From JBHIBD01 sp046758865 (GTDB lineage: Bacteria; Planctomycetota; Brocadiia; Brocadiales; Bathyanammoxibiaceae), in NCBI GenBank assembly GCA_046758865.1, contig JBHIBD010000025.1:1-30268 (forward strand): a stretch of 30,268 nt of DNA. Reading direction: 5' to 3'. Position 1 is the stretch's first letter. Each line of letters opens with the position of its first letter. The position numbers and the translations under genes were made by a program. A model generated the notes under the pieces. The model had not been told where the DNA came from and made no database searches. It worked only from the letters and a program-made list of their open reading frames with translations. Positions 15,834 to 23,072 of this stretch are shown here, piece after piece.

Positions 15834-17168
15834 ATGGATATAGCGGTTGATGTAAGCATATTGGATTCTGAGAGCACTACAAAGGATGATATAGCGCTGT
15901 TGAGAAAAGAGATTTACACTTCGGTAGAGGAGAAGGAGAAACTTAAGAAGGAGGTAGAGAGGCTCTCGCAAGCTGTAAAGAGTAGCCGGGACCCTGCAAA
16001 GGTAAAAGAGCTCTGCCAAAGCTTAGGCATAGGCCTGTGGCTCTTGGGACGTGTAAAGGAGGCTGTAGAGGCCTTAGAGGAGGTGAAGACACGCAAGACC
16101 GCCGCCTATTATCTGGGAAAGTGCTACGAGGAATTAGGGGAATATGAGAAGGCCCTGGAGTGCCTTGAGAGGTCTCAAAGGGAGGGTGTGAAGGATTTCG
16201 GTCTGGAGATGGACCTAATAGGTGTGAAGAGAAAGGCCGGGATGCTGAAAGAGGCCTTAAGGAGGGTGGAGCAACTTTCTAAAGCCCATGGGCAGGAGGC
16301 CGAATTACACTACCAGTGGGGCCACTGTCTTGAAGATGCGGGGGAATATGTTGAGGCCATGTCCCATTATGAAAAGGCATTGGAGCTTAACCCCGAGCAT
16401 GCCGGGACCCTTTTTCGTATGGCCTATAACTATGACCTTGAGGGGGAGGACGAGAAGGCCGTTGAGTATTACGAGAAGTGCCAGGAGCTTTCACCTACCT
16501 TTACTAATGCCTTTATCAACCTGGGTACGCTATATGAAGACCATGGAGACTATGCGAAGGCAATCTCGTGTTTTGAGACCGTGCTCAGGGCAGACCCCGA
16601 TAACCAAAAGGCGTGTCTTTACCTGAAAGATGCAAGGGCCTCCCTTGATATGTACTACGATGAGGAGAAGATGAAGGCGAAGGATAGAGAAAGTGAGGTC
16701 CTTAACATACCCATATCAGATTTTGAGCTCTCGGTAAGAAGTAAGAATTGTCTGGAACGGATGAATATCAAGACCCTACGGGATCTCACTTTGGTGACAG
16801 AAACAGAGCTGCTATCTTATAAGAATTTTGGGGAGACTTCCTTGAATGAAATAAAGAGCGTGCTGACACAAAAGGGCCTGTCCCTGGGGCAAGCCCTGGA
16901 TGCAAACAGGTCATTTTTGGGCCTCCTCAAGGGGTCCGCTGAGGAGATCGAAATACTGGGGAGCCCTTTATCCATGTTGGAATTGTCAGCTCGCACCCTA
17001 AAGGCTGTGGAGAAGCTGGGATTTAGAACCATTGGAGAGATTCTATCTAGGTCGGAAGAGGAGCTCCTTTCTCATAAGACATTTAAAAGTGGGTATATGG
17101 AGGAGATAAAAGAGAAATTAGCTCAGCATGGTCTGAGGCTAAAGGGAGAGGATAGTCCAGAGCAGTAG
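15834..17168 (+). CDS. TPR protein with two RNA polymerase alpha-CTD-like domains
   Basis: A 444-residue soluble protein. Residues 25-50 look like a short coiled coil; about 56-255 form four or five tetratricopeptide repeats (e.g. YYLGKCYEELGEYEKALECL). Residues 289-352 closely resemble the C-terminal domain of the RNA polymerase alpha subunit: DFELSVRSKNCL, then LLSYKNFGETSLNEIK and KGLSLG. Residues equivalent to E. coli alpha Arg265, Asn268, Gly296, Ser299 and Glu302 are kept (Arg302, Asn305, Gly333, Ser336, Glu339), while Lys298 is Thr335. A second, more diverged copy at 375-436 keeps Arg387 but not the others. A strong AAGGAGGG site (15823-15830) precedes the ATG. Function is unknown; DNA binding at promoters or contact with transcription proteins is inferred. 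Confidence 0.9.
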   Translation: MDIAVDVSILDSESTTKDDIALLRKEIYTSVEEKEKLKKEVERLSQAVKSSRDPAKVKELCQSLGIGLWLLGRVKEAVEALEEVKTRKTAAYYLGKCYEELGEYEKALECLERSQREGVKDFGLEMDLIGVKRKAGMLKEALRRVEQLSKAHGQEAELHYQWGHCLEDAGEYVEAMSHYEKALELNPEHAGTLFRMAYNYDLEGEDEKAVEYYEKCQELSPTFTNAFINLGTLYEDHGDYAKAISCFETVLRADPDNQKACLYLKDARASLDMYYDEEKMKAKDRESEVLNIPISDFELSVRSKNCLERMNIKTLRDLTLVTETELLSYKNFGETSLNEIKSVLTQKGLSLGQALDANRSFLGLLKGSAEEIEILGSPLSMLELSARTLKAVEKLGFRTIGEILSRSEEELLSHKTFKSGYMEEIKEKLAQHGLRLKGEDSPEQ

Positions 17169-17315
17169 TTAGTTTGGGGAGCGGGTCTTTGGATTACAAT
17201 GTGAGGGGCGGCAGGGACCTTGGCATTGGTTTATTCCGAAGGCCCGAGTTTTTTTACAGATAGCTTTTTTATAAATGGTGAGGGGTTGGTTCTGAAGTTT
17301 CCTTAAGAGAGGGCG

Positions 17316-17810
17316 TTGTCCTTGCGGGCGTTAGGAATTGATCCTGGCCTTGCGGTTACTGGTTTTGCTGTGGTGGAGGCACTTGAAGAGGGGGGACGGG
17401 TGCATGATTATGGTTGCATAAGAACCAGTTCCAAGCTTTCTACACCTGAAAGGTTAGGTATTATATACAATCGCGTGTGCGAGGTAATCTCTAAGTGGTC
17501 GCCGAATTTGCTGGTTATGGAAGATATCTTTGTTAATATGAAATATCCTAAGGCTGCATTGCAATTGGGAGAGGTAAGAGGTGTTATAAGCGTGGCGGCC
17601 CAGAGCCTAAATGTAAGCGTGTCCGAAGTAAGGCCATCTGAGACGAAATTGGCAATAACCGGCAACGGTGGTGCCGGCAAGAAACAGGTGGAAGATGCGG
17701 TGAGGAGGATACTGAATATAGATGCCCCCTCTGGGCCAAGCCATGTCTCAGATGCGCTGGCCTTGGCCTTGACAGGTTTGTCTCGGAGCGGTCTGTTCAA
17801 TTGGCCCTGA
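17316..17810 (+). CDS. ruvC: Holliday junction endonuclease RuvC
   Basis: A 164-residue RuvC that cuts Holliday junctions made during recombination. The catalytic set is Asp9 (GIDPGLAVTGF), Glu69 (LVMEDIF), His143 and Asp146 (PSHVSDALALAL), the His/Asp arrangement seen in the Thermus enzyme. No ATG is available. TTG at 17316 is listed, but a second TTG at 17322 (starting MRALGIDPG) is better spaced, 8 bases after the AAGAGAGGG site at 17305-17313. Either gives a complete protein. It heads the ruvC-ruvA-ruvB run, with an unusually wide gap before ruvA. Confidence 0.93.
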   Translation: MSLRALGIDPGLAVTGFAVVEALEEGGRVHDYGCIRTSSKLSTPERLGIIYNRVCEVISKWSPNLLVMEDIFVNMKYPKAALQLGEVRGVISVAAQSLNVSVSEVRPSETKLAITGNGGAGKKQVEDAVRRILNIDAPSGPSHVSDALALALTGLSRSGLFNWP

Positions 17811-17971
17811 GAGTAAAATCGTGATTCATCCAACAAATGGCATCACGCCCAGCGGACAGCGGGTCTGCTCAGAGATGGACCTGTCACGCCGTAGGCAGGT
17901 CTGCCTCTGGCATGACTTTTGGGTGGGCATGGTGCCTATCTTTTTGGCGTAAATCTACCTTATTACATCAC
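17811..17971. other. Non-coding insert between ruvC and ruvA with small palindromes
   Basis: A 161-base stretch in a place where ruv genes are often nearly adjacent. It contains the perfect palindrome AGGCAG-GT-CTGCCT (17893-17906) and a smaller GGCA-TGG-TGCC (17926-17936). The ruvA frame is open through most of it, but its translation is low in family features and rich in Trp, Cys and His, so I read it as untranslated. It may be the remains of a small repeat element. Confidence 0.45.
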
Positions 17972-18586
17972 GTGATCCGGTATCTTAAAGGAATGCTGCT
18001 AAAGAAAGAAGACGACAGGATTGTTTTATTGACAAATGGTGTTGGATACGAGGTCAGGCTGCCCGTAGTGGTAAGGTCAACGTATAATGCAAAAGAGCTT
18101 GGCGAGGAGGTAGAGCTCTACATTTCCTACCAACAGGCAGAAAAACAGCCAAAACCTGTCCTTGTAGGCTTCAATAGTGAACCTGAGAGAGAGTTTTTTG
18201 AGAAACTCCTTACTGTGCACCGCATAGGGACCTCAACAGCGGTAGATGCCCTCACAGTACCCATGAGCAGGATAGCCAGAGCTATTGAGGACAAGGACGT
18301 GCCTACCTTGAAAAAGCTTAAGGGGATCGGAGGGCGTGCTGCAGAAAAAATTGTTGCTGAGCTAAATGGCAAGGTAGCAAAATATGCCCTGATGAGTGAA
18401 GAGGCACCCTCTGCTGTAGGCGAACCGGAGGACTTGAAAAAGCAGGTAGTGGAGGTGCTGGTTAGACAACTTGGATACAAGTCTAGCGAGGCTAATCGGA
18501 TGGTCGAAACGGCCATGGAGAGGTCTCCACAAATCAGTTCTCCTGAGGAGTTGTTTGAAGAGGTTTATAAGGGCCAGAAGACGTGA
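17972..18586 (+). CDS. ruvA: Holliday junction branch migration protein RuvA
   Basis: A 204-residue RuvA, the normal size. It forms the tetramer that grips four-way junctions and loads RuvB. The start is GTG at 17972, giving VIRYLKGMLLKKEDDRIVLL, which matches the family N terminus (MIxxLxG); the frame is open upstream to an ATG at 17837 that would add 45 unrelated residues. Helix-hairpin-helix regions are seen around LLTVHRIGTSTAVDAL and LKGIGGRAAEKIVAEL, and the C-terminal RuvB-contacting domain follows (VEVLVRQLGYKSSEANRMV). No clear ribosome site precedes the GTG. Confidence 0.92.
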   Translation: MIRYLKGMLLKKEDDRIVLLTNGVGYEVRLPVVVRSTYNAKELGEEVELYISYQQAEKQPKPVLVGFNSEPEREFFEKLLTVHRIGTSTAVDALTVPMSRIARAIEDKDVPTLKKLKGIGGRAAEKIVAELNGKVAKYALMSEEAPSAVGEPEDLKKQVVEVLVRQLGYKSSEANRMVETAMERSPQISSPEELFEEVYKGQKT

Positions 18587-18639
18587 AGGTGTAATGCGGG
18601 TGGGGGGGAATTGCGTGTCATTAGCGTAGGAGGCCCATA

Positions 18640-19698
18640 ATGGTGCCACCAGAAACCCGTGAAGCCTTACAGCCAGCTCTTGCCTCTGGCGAGAGGGACG
18701 AATGTAGCCTGAGGCCCAGGAGGTTGTCGGAATATATCGGCCAGTCACAGGTAGTAGAATCCCTTGGCATTGCCATAGAGGCCGCCAGGAAGAGGGCTGA
18801 TGTAGTGGACCATGTCCTTCTCTTTGGTCCACCAGGATTGGGTAAAACGACACTTGCTTACATAATTGCGGCAGAGATGGGGGTGGACATAGTTACATCA
18901 TCCGGTCCCGCCCTTGAGAAGAGTGGGGATTTGATAGGCATACTGACAAATCTGAAAAGGGGAGACATTCTTTTCATAGACGAGATACATCGTCTGCCAA
19001 AGTCGGTAGAGGAATATCTGTATTCTGCTGTGGAGGATTATTCTATAAATGTTATTTTTGATAAGGGTACAAATGCGCGTAGTTATCGTTCAAGGTTGGA
19101 AAAATTTACCCTGGTAGGTGCTACTACCAGGGCAGGTCTTCTGTCCTCGCCGCTCAGGGAGAGGTTTGGGATACATAGGGGGCTGGATTTTTACACCATG
19201 GAGGAGCTCTCAAGGGTTGTAGAACGCTCTGCAACACTTCTTGGTGTGCCTGTTGAGGGGGATGGCGTGCTGGAGATTGCAAAGCGCGCAAGGGGTACGC
19301 CCAGGATAGCCAACCGAGTTCTCAGGAGGGTTAGGGACTATGCCGAGGTAAGGTCAGAAGGTGTAATAACAAGGCATGTCGCATGCGATGCCCTTCGTCT
19401 AGAGGGCATTGACGAAGAAGGGCTTTCGATATTAGACCGAAGATTTTTAGAGACGATAATCTGTAATTATAAGGGTGGCCCGGTGGGATTAGAGGCGATA
19501 GCAGCAGTTCTTCATGAGGAGCCAGATACCCTTGCGGAGATGGTGGAACCCTATCTACTCAAGGCTGGTTTCTTGATTAGAACACCAAAGGGCAGAAAGG
19601 CCACAAACCGCGCATATACCTGTCTGGGATACACAGCACCTGGCGAGCCCGACATGCAGCTTCCTTTACCGTCAGGAAATGAAGGCAATAGTGCATGA
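18640..19698 (+). CDS. ruvB: Holliday junction helicase RuvB
   Basis: A 352-residue AAA+ motor that drives branch migration with RuvA. Walker A is GPPGLGKTT (63-71), Walker B ILFIDEIHRL, sensor 1 GATTRAG, and the arginine-rich sensor 2 region RGTPRIANRVLRRVRDYA, followed by the winged-helix domain ending in TPKGRKATNRAY. TAGGAGG precedes the ATG by about 7 bases. The stop overlaps the queH start by four bases (ATGA). Confidence 0.96.
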   Translation: MVPPETREALQPALASGERDECSLRPRRLSEYIGQSQVVESLGIAIEAARKRADVVDHVLLFGPPGLGKTTLAYIIAAEMGVDIVTSSGPALEKSGDLIGILTNLKRGDILFIDEIHRLPKSVEEYLYSAVEDYSINVIFDKGTNARSYRSRLEKFTLVGATTRAGLLSSPLRERFGIHRGLDFYTMEELSRVVERSATLLGVPVEGDGVLEIAKRARGTPRIANRVLRRVRDYAEVRSEGVITRHVACDALRLEGIDEEGLSILDRRFLETIICNYKGGPVGLEAIAAVLHEEPDTLAEMVEPYLLKAGFLIRTPKGRKATNRAYTCLGYTAPGEPDMQLPLPSGNEGNSA

Positions 19699-20252
19699 GA
19701 CTCCTGCTTCATATCTGCTGTGCCCCTTGTCTCTGCGCCCCGTTAGAAGAGCTGAAGAAAAACGGCATTAAGATAGAGGGCTTTTTTTATAATCCCAACA
19801 TACACCCACTGCTGGAGTTCCGTAGGAGGCTGAAGTCGGTGAAGGTCTACCAGGAGCCCTCACCCATGCCCATTCATTATTGCGAAGAATATGGGCTGGG
19901 CGAGTTCCTCAAGACAGTTAAACACCAGGATGCTCCCCTGAGGTGCAGTGAGTGTTACCATATGAGACTTACTGCCACGGCCAGACATGCCCGCGCTAAC
20001 GGCTTTGACGCCTTCAGCACAGCGCTACTCTTCAGCGCCAGACAGAAGCACGAACTACTGAAAGAGGTGGGAGAAGAGGTCTCACGTAGAGAGGACCTTC
20101 CCTTTTATTATATGGACTACCGCCACCTCTACCCTAAAAGCCACGAGATGGCTAGAAAGAGGTGTCTATACTTACAGTCTTACTGTGGATGTATATTTAG
20201 CGAGTACGAGCGCTACGGTCCCACCACAAAATATCTTTATAAAGGGAGTTGA
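19695..20252 (+). CDS. queH: Epoxyqueuosine reductase QueH (DUF208)
   Basis: A 185-residue QueH, the enzyme that reduces epoxyqueuosine to queuosine in the wobble base of certain tRNAs and is unrelated to cobalamin-dependent QueG. Family cysteines are Cys8, Cys9 and Cys12 (HICCAPC), Cys84 and Cys87 (RCSECYHMR) and Cys164 and Cys166 (YCGCIFSE), which bind the iron-sulfur cluster and metal site. FFYNPNIHP and STALLFSARQKH are also typical. It overlaps ruvB by four bases, and tgt, another queuosine gene, lies downstream after spoIID. QueH needs no oxygen, which suits an anaerobe. Confidence 0.93.
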   Translation: MRLLLHICCAPCLCAPLEELKKNGIKIEGFFYNPNIHPLLEFRRRLKSVKVYQEPSPMPIHYCEEYGLGEFLKTVKHQDAPLRCSECYHMRLTATARHARANGFDAFSTALLFSARQKHELLKEVGEEVSRREDLPFYYMDYRHLYPKSHEMARKRCLYLQSYCGCIFSEYERYGPTTKYLYKGS

Positions 20253-20310
20253 ACGGCTCGGCATGGGTCTGTAAGCGGGTGGCATGTGGTATGGTTGCGC
20301 ATAGATGACG

Positions 20311-20326
20311 AGGAGGATTCAGTCTG
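20311..20326 (+). promoter_or_regulatory. Ribosome binding site deciding a CTG start for spoIID
   Basis: AGGAGGA at 20311-20317 is a near-perfect Shine-Dalgarno, followed after six bases by CTG at 20324-20326. In the spoIID frame no ATG, GTG or TTG exists between the upstream stop (20306-20308) and the GTG at 20465. The CTG is the only candidate that includes the signal peptide. Confidence 0.55.
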
Positions 20327-21496
20327 AGGGTTGACCGCAGGTATGACCACCCGGAAGTAGGGAAAAAGGCATTACTTCTGATATTCATCCTCTGTCTCTC
20401 ATCCTGTGGGAGACCAATCTATAGATACGAGGCCTATTGGCCAAACGCTCCGGAGGTACAGGTAGTGCTACTGGAGAAGGCAGAAGCCGCCAAGCTGGCG
20501 GTGTATTCACCATACAAGCTGGTTGACGTGAATAGTGGCAGGACGCTCCTTCGGGGAGATGGACTCGAAGAGACAAAGGCCTCCTTCCATGGCGCCGAGC
20601 TGATACTTGGAGGAGAAAGGTTTCGCACCGCTGGTGTCAAGGTGGTGAGTCGGAGGGACGGTGCGGTGGAGCTGAATGGGGTCCGTTACCGCGGAGAGGT
20701 CTCTTTGGTCGAAGGGCCTTCGAACCAGTTGAAGGCCGTGAATCGCCTCAACATAGAGGGGTATATTCAGGGCGTCCTGGGTAGTGAGATGCCCGGTTAC
20801 TGGGGCAAGGAGGCCTTAATGGCTCAGGCCATTTGTGCCAGAACCTATGCGCTTTATCGGAAGATTGTGCAAAAGGACCTCAACTCCTTACATCTTGCCT
20901 ATCGTGGGACGGCCAAGGAGAGTTGGAGGCTTAACAAGATAGTGGCGGAGACCAGGGGTATAGTAATGTTCTATGAGGGCAAGATGTTTTCAGCCTATTT
21001 TCATAGCACCTGTGGTGGGCGTACAGAGGATGCTGCTCACGTCTTTGGGGATAAAGGCATATTGCCCCTCAGTGGCGTAAAATGCGGGTTCTGTGATAGG
21101 TCGAGATACTACAGGTGGGAAGTGGACATTGGCAAGGCAGACCTTGAAAAGAAACTAGGTAAGGCATACCCGGGACTAAAGGGGTTATCCTCTGTGGTCC
21201 CTGTTAGTTTAGGGCCTGGTGGCCACAGCGCAACGGTCAGGATAAGGCATACCAAGGGAGACCTGAAAATAGGAGCGAACGAGTTTCGGCTCCTGGTGGG
21301 TCCTAACACCATCTTCTCGACCGCCTTCTCCACACAAGACCAAGGCCGTATGATAAGGTTTACGGGAAGTGGATGGGGACACGGTGTAGGCCTGTGCCAA
21401 TACGGTGCCCAAAAGATGGCAGAGGAAGGCTATCAGTGGTTTGAGATACTAAAGCACTATTATCCTGGGGTAGAATTCGTAAAGGTATATCGGTAG
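20324..21496 (+). CDS. SpoIID/LytB-domain lipoprotein (likely septal/peptidoglycan lytic enzyme)
   Basis: A SpoIID-domain protein of about 390 residues. SpoIID enzymes are lytic transglycosylases acting on peptide-stripped glycan. Domain motifs are EMPGYWGKEALMAQAICART, YFHSTCGGRTEDA and the C-terminal GSGWGHGVGLCQYGA. Starting at CTG 20324 gives a lipoprotein signal, KKALLLIFILCLSSC, with the lipobox cysteine at residue 28. Starting at GTG 20465, the first conventional start in frame, would remove that signal and the Shine-Dalgarno. A frameshift or base error near 20310-20345 is an alternative; a short ATG frame at 20305-20334 lies there. The gene sits between queH and tgt. Outside spore formers this family is thought to act in cell-wall remodelling. 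Confidence 0.85.
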   Translation: MRVDRRYDHPEVGKKALLLIFILCLSSCGRPIYRYEAYWPNAPEVQVVLLEKAEAAKLAVYSPYKLVDVNSGRTLLRGDGLEETKASFHGAELILGGERFRTAGVKVVSRRDGAVELNGVRYRGEVSLVEGPSNQLKAVNRLNIEGYIQGVLGSEMPGYWGKEALMAQAICARTYALYRKIVQKDLNSLHLAYRGTAKESWRLNKIVAETRGIVMFYEGKMFSAYFHSTCGGRTEDAAHVFGDKGILPLSGVKCGFCDRSRYYRWEVDIGKADLEKKLGKAYPGLKGLSSVVPVSLGPGGHSATVRIRHTKGDLKIGANEFRLLVGPNTIFSTAFSTQDQGRMIRFTGSGWGHGVGLCQYGAQKMAEEGYQWFEILKHYYPGVEFVKVYR

Positions 21497-21507
21497 CCCA
21501 TCTGCAC

Positions 21508-21552
21508 CCACCTGCCGATTCACTAGGTGTAACTAGAGTGGTGGGCAGGTGG
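21508..21552 (+). terminator. Hairpin between spoIID and tgt
   Basis: CCACCTGCC (21508-21516) pairs perfectly with GGCAGGTGG (21544-21552); an inner CTAG/CTAG pair closes a 6-base loop, with mismatches between. There is no T run, so it is a stem-loop of uncertain role. It lies just upstream of the tgt ribosome site and could affect tgt translation as well as end transcription. Confidence 0.4.
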
Positions 21553-21565
21553 AGAGGGCCCCCTT

Positions 21566-22690
21566 TTGAGGTTTAGGCTACTTAAAACAGATAAACGTTC
21601 GAAGGCAAGATACGGTGAGATAGAGACGCCCCATGGAATCGTAAAGACCCCGGTCTTCATGCCTGTTGGAACCCAGGCAACGGTAAAGACATTAACACCT
21701 GCCCAGCTCAAGGAGCTGGGTGTAGAGGTCATTATATGTAATGCGTATCACTTGAGCCTCAGGCCTGGGGAGCAGGTTGTGAAGGACTTGGGAGGCATTC
21801 ACCGCTTCATGGGCTGGGACAGGACTATTGTTACAGACAGTGGTGGATATCAGATATTTTCCCTGCAGAATATTGCCAGGGTCTCAGACGAGGGCGTAGT
21901 ATTTTCTTCTCCCTTTACAGGAGAGCGTGTATTCTTCAGTCCGGAGAAGGTGATGGAGATACAGTTAGCACTGGGTGGCGACATCATGATGCCGTTCGAC
22001 CACTGTGTTCCTTATCCATGTGAGCGGGACGATGCAAAGGAGGCCATGCTCAGGACTGAAAGATGGACCAAGAGGTGCCATGCCACCTTATCTAAGAGTG
22101 AGTCAGGTGGCCGTGCCCTCTTCGGTATAATCCAGGGCAGTGTGTTTAAGGACCTGCGCCGGGAGAGTGTGGAGCGCTTGGGTGAAATGGACATAGATGG
22201 CTATGCCGTGGGGGGCCTAAGCGTGGGAGAGGGGAGGTACCTTATGAAGGAAGTGCTGGATTATACGATTGAAAAGCTCCCGTGGAATAAGCCGCGCTAC
22301 CTCATGGGGGTGGGTCCACCAGCGGATATCCTCGACGCCGTTGAACAAGGTGTGGACATGTTTGACTGCGTACTGCCCACCCGCAATGGCCGAAATGGCT
22401 GTGCCTACACCAGGAGTGGGAAAATAAGACTCTTTAACAGCATCTACAGACAGGACCAAAAACCCCTGGACGATAGTTGTGACTGCTACACGTGTAGGAC
22501 CTTCTCCCGCGCCTATCTGCGCCACCTGTTTTTTGCAGGAGAGATGCTGGCCATGACACTGGTATCGCTACATAATGTGTATTTCTTTCAGAATATGATG
22601 TCAGATGCCCGTGAGGCCATCCTTAACGGTACCTTCAGGAGATTTAAGGAGAAGCTTCTTGATATCCAAGAAAAGGAGGATAGTAGATGA
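21566..22690 (+). CDS. tgt: tRNA-guanine transglycosylase
   Basis: A 374-residue Tgt, which swaps guanine for preQ1 at position 34 of tRNAs for Asp, Asn, His and Tyr. The catalytic acids are Asp91 (VTDSGGYQIFSL) and Asp267 (DMFDCVLPTRNGRNG), and zinc is bound by Cys305, Cys307, Cys310 and His336. The start is TTG at 21566 after GGAGAGGG, giving MRFRLLKTDKRSKAR, the expected N terminus. It overlaps yajC by four bases. The adjacent queH supplies the last queuosine step; queA, the step between, is not in this window. Confidence 0.95.
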   Translation: MRFRLLKTDKRSKARYGEIETPHGIVKTPVFMPVGTQATVKTLTPAQLKELGVEVIICNAYHLSLRPGEQVVKDLGGIHRFMGWDRTIVTDSGGYQIFSLQNIARVSDEGVVFSSPFTGERVFFSPEKVMEIQLALGGDIMMPFDHCVPYPCERDDAKEAMLRTERWTKRCHATLSKSESGGRALFGIIQGSVFKDLRRESVERLGEMDIDGYAVGGLSVGEGRYLMKEVLDYTIEKLPWNKPRYLMGVGPPADILDAVEQGVDMFDCVLPTRNGRNGCAYTRSGKIRLFNSIYRQDQKPLDDSCDCYTCRTFSRAYLRHLFFAGEMLAMTLVSLHNVYFFQNMMSDAREAILNGTFRRFKEKLLDIQEKEDSR

Positions 22691-23007
22691 TTTTTCTAGC
22701 CCAGACATCCACTCCCCCCCCCGTGTTTTGGACCACTATGGTACCGTTTATGATAATGATTATCATTATCTACTTGTTTATCATTAGGCCCCAGAGGGTA
22801 AAAGAGACAGAGAGACAGAAGATGCTCGCAGGCATAAGGAAGAATGACAAGGTAATAATGTCTGGTGGCATACATGGTGTTGTCGTTAACGTTAAGGAGA
22901 CAGAACTTCTGGTTCAAATAGACCGTAACAAAGATGTGAGGGTAAAGGTAGAGAGAGACTCCGTAGTATCGGTGATGCACAAGGGAGGGAAAGGGGAGGA
23001 GGACTAA
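22687..23007 (+). CDS. yajC: Preprotein translocase accessory subunit YajC
   Basis: A 106-residue YajC with one membrane segment at about residues 14-36 (FWTTMVPFMIMIIIIYLFII), the positive RPQ motif just after it, and the small cytoplasmic beta domain KNDKVIMSGGIHGVVVNV. It associates with SecDF at the Sec translocon. The start overlaps the tgt stop (ATGA), and secDF follows after 65 bases, the widespread tgt-yajC-secDF order. Confidence 0.94.
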   Translation: MIFLAQTSTPPPVFWTTMVPFMIMIIIIYLFIIRPQRVKETERQKMLAGIRKNDKVIMSGGIHGVVVNVKETELLVQIDRNKDVRVKVERDSVVSVMHKGGKGEED

Positions 23008-23072
23008 GCCTCCCGTGAGTTCCCATCAAGATGAGGACGAGAGATTGGATGAGGAGATAAGGAACAAGAGAG

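Noticed and set aside
17837..17971. N-terminal extension of ruvA from the ATG at 17837
   Set aside because: The 45 extra residues do not resemble RuvA and precede a GTG that gives the exact family N terminus.
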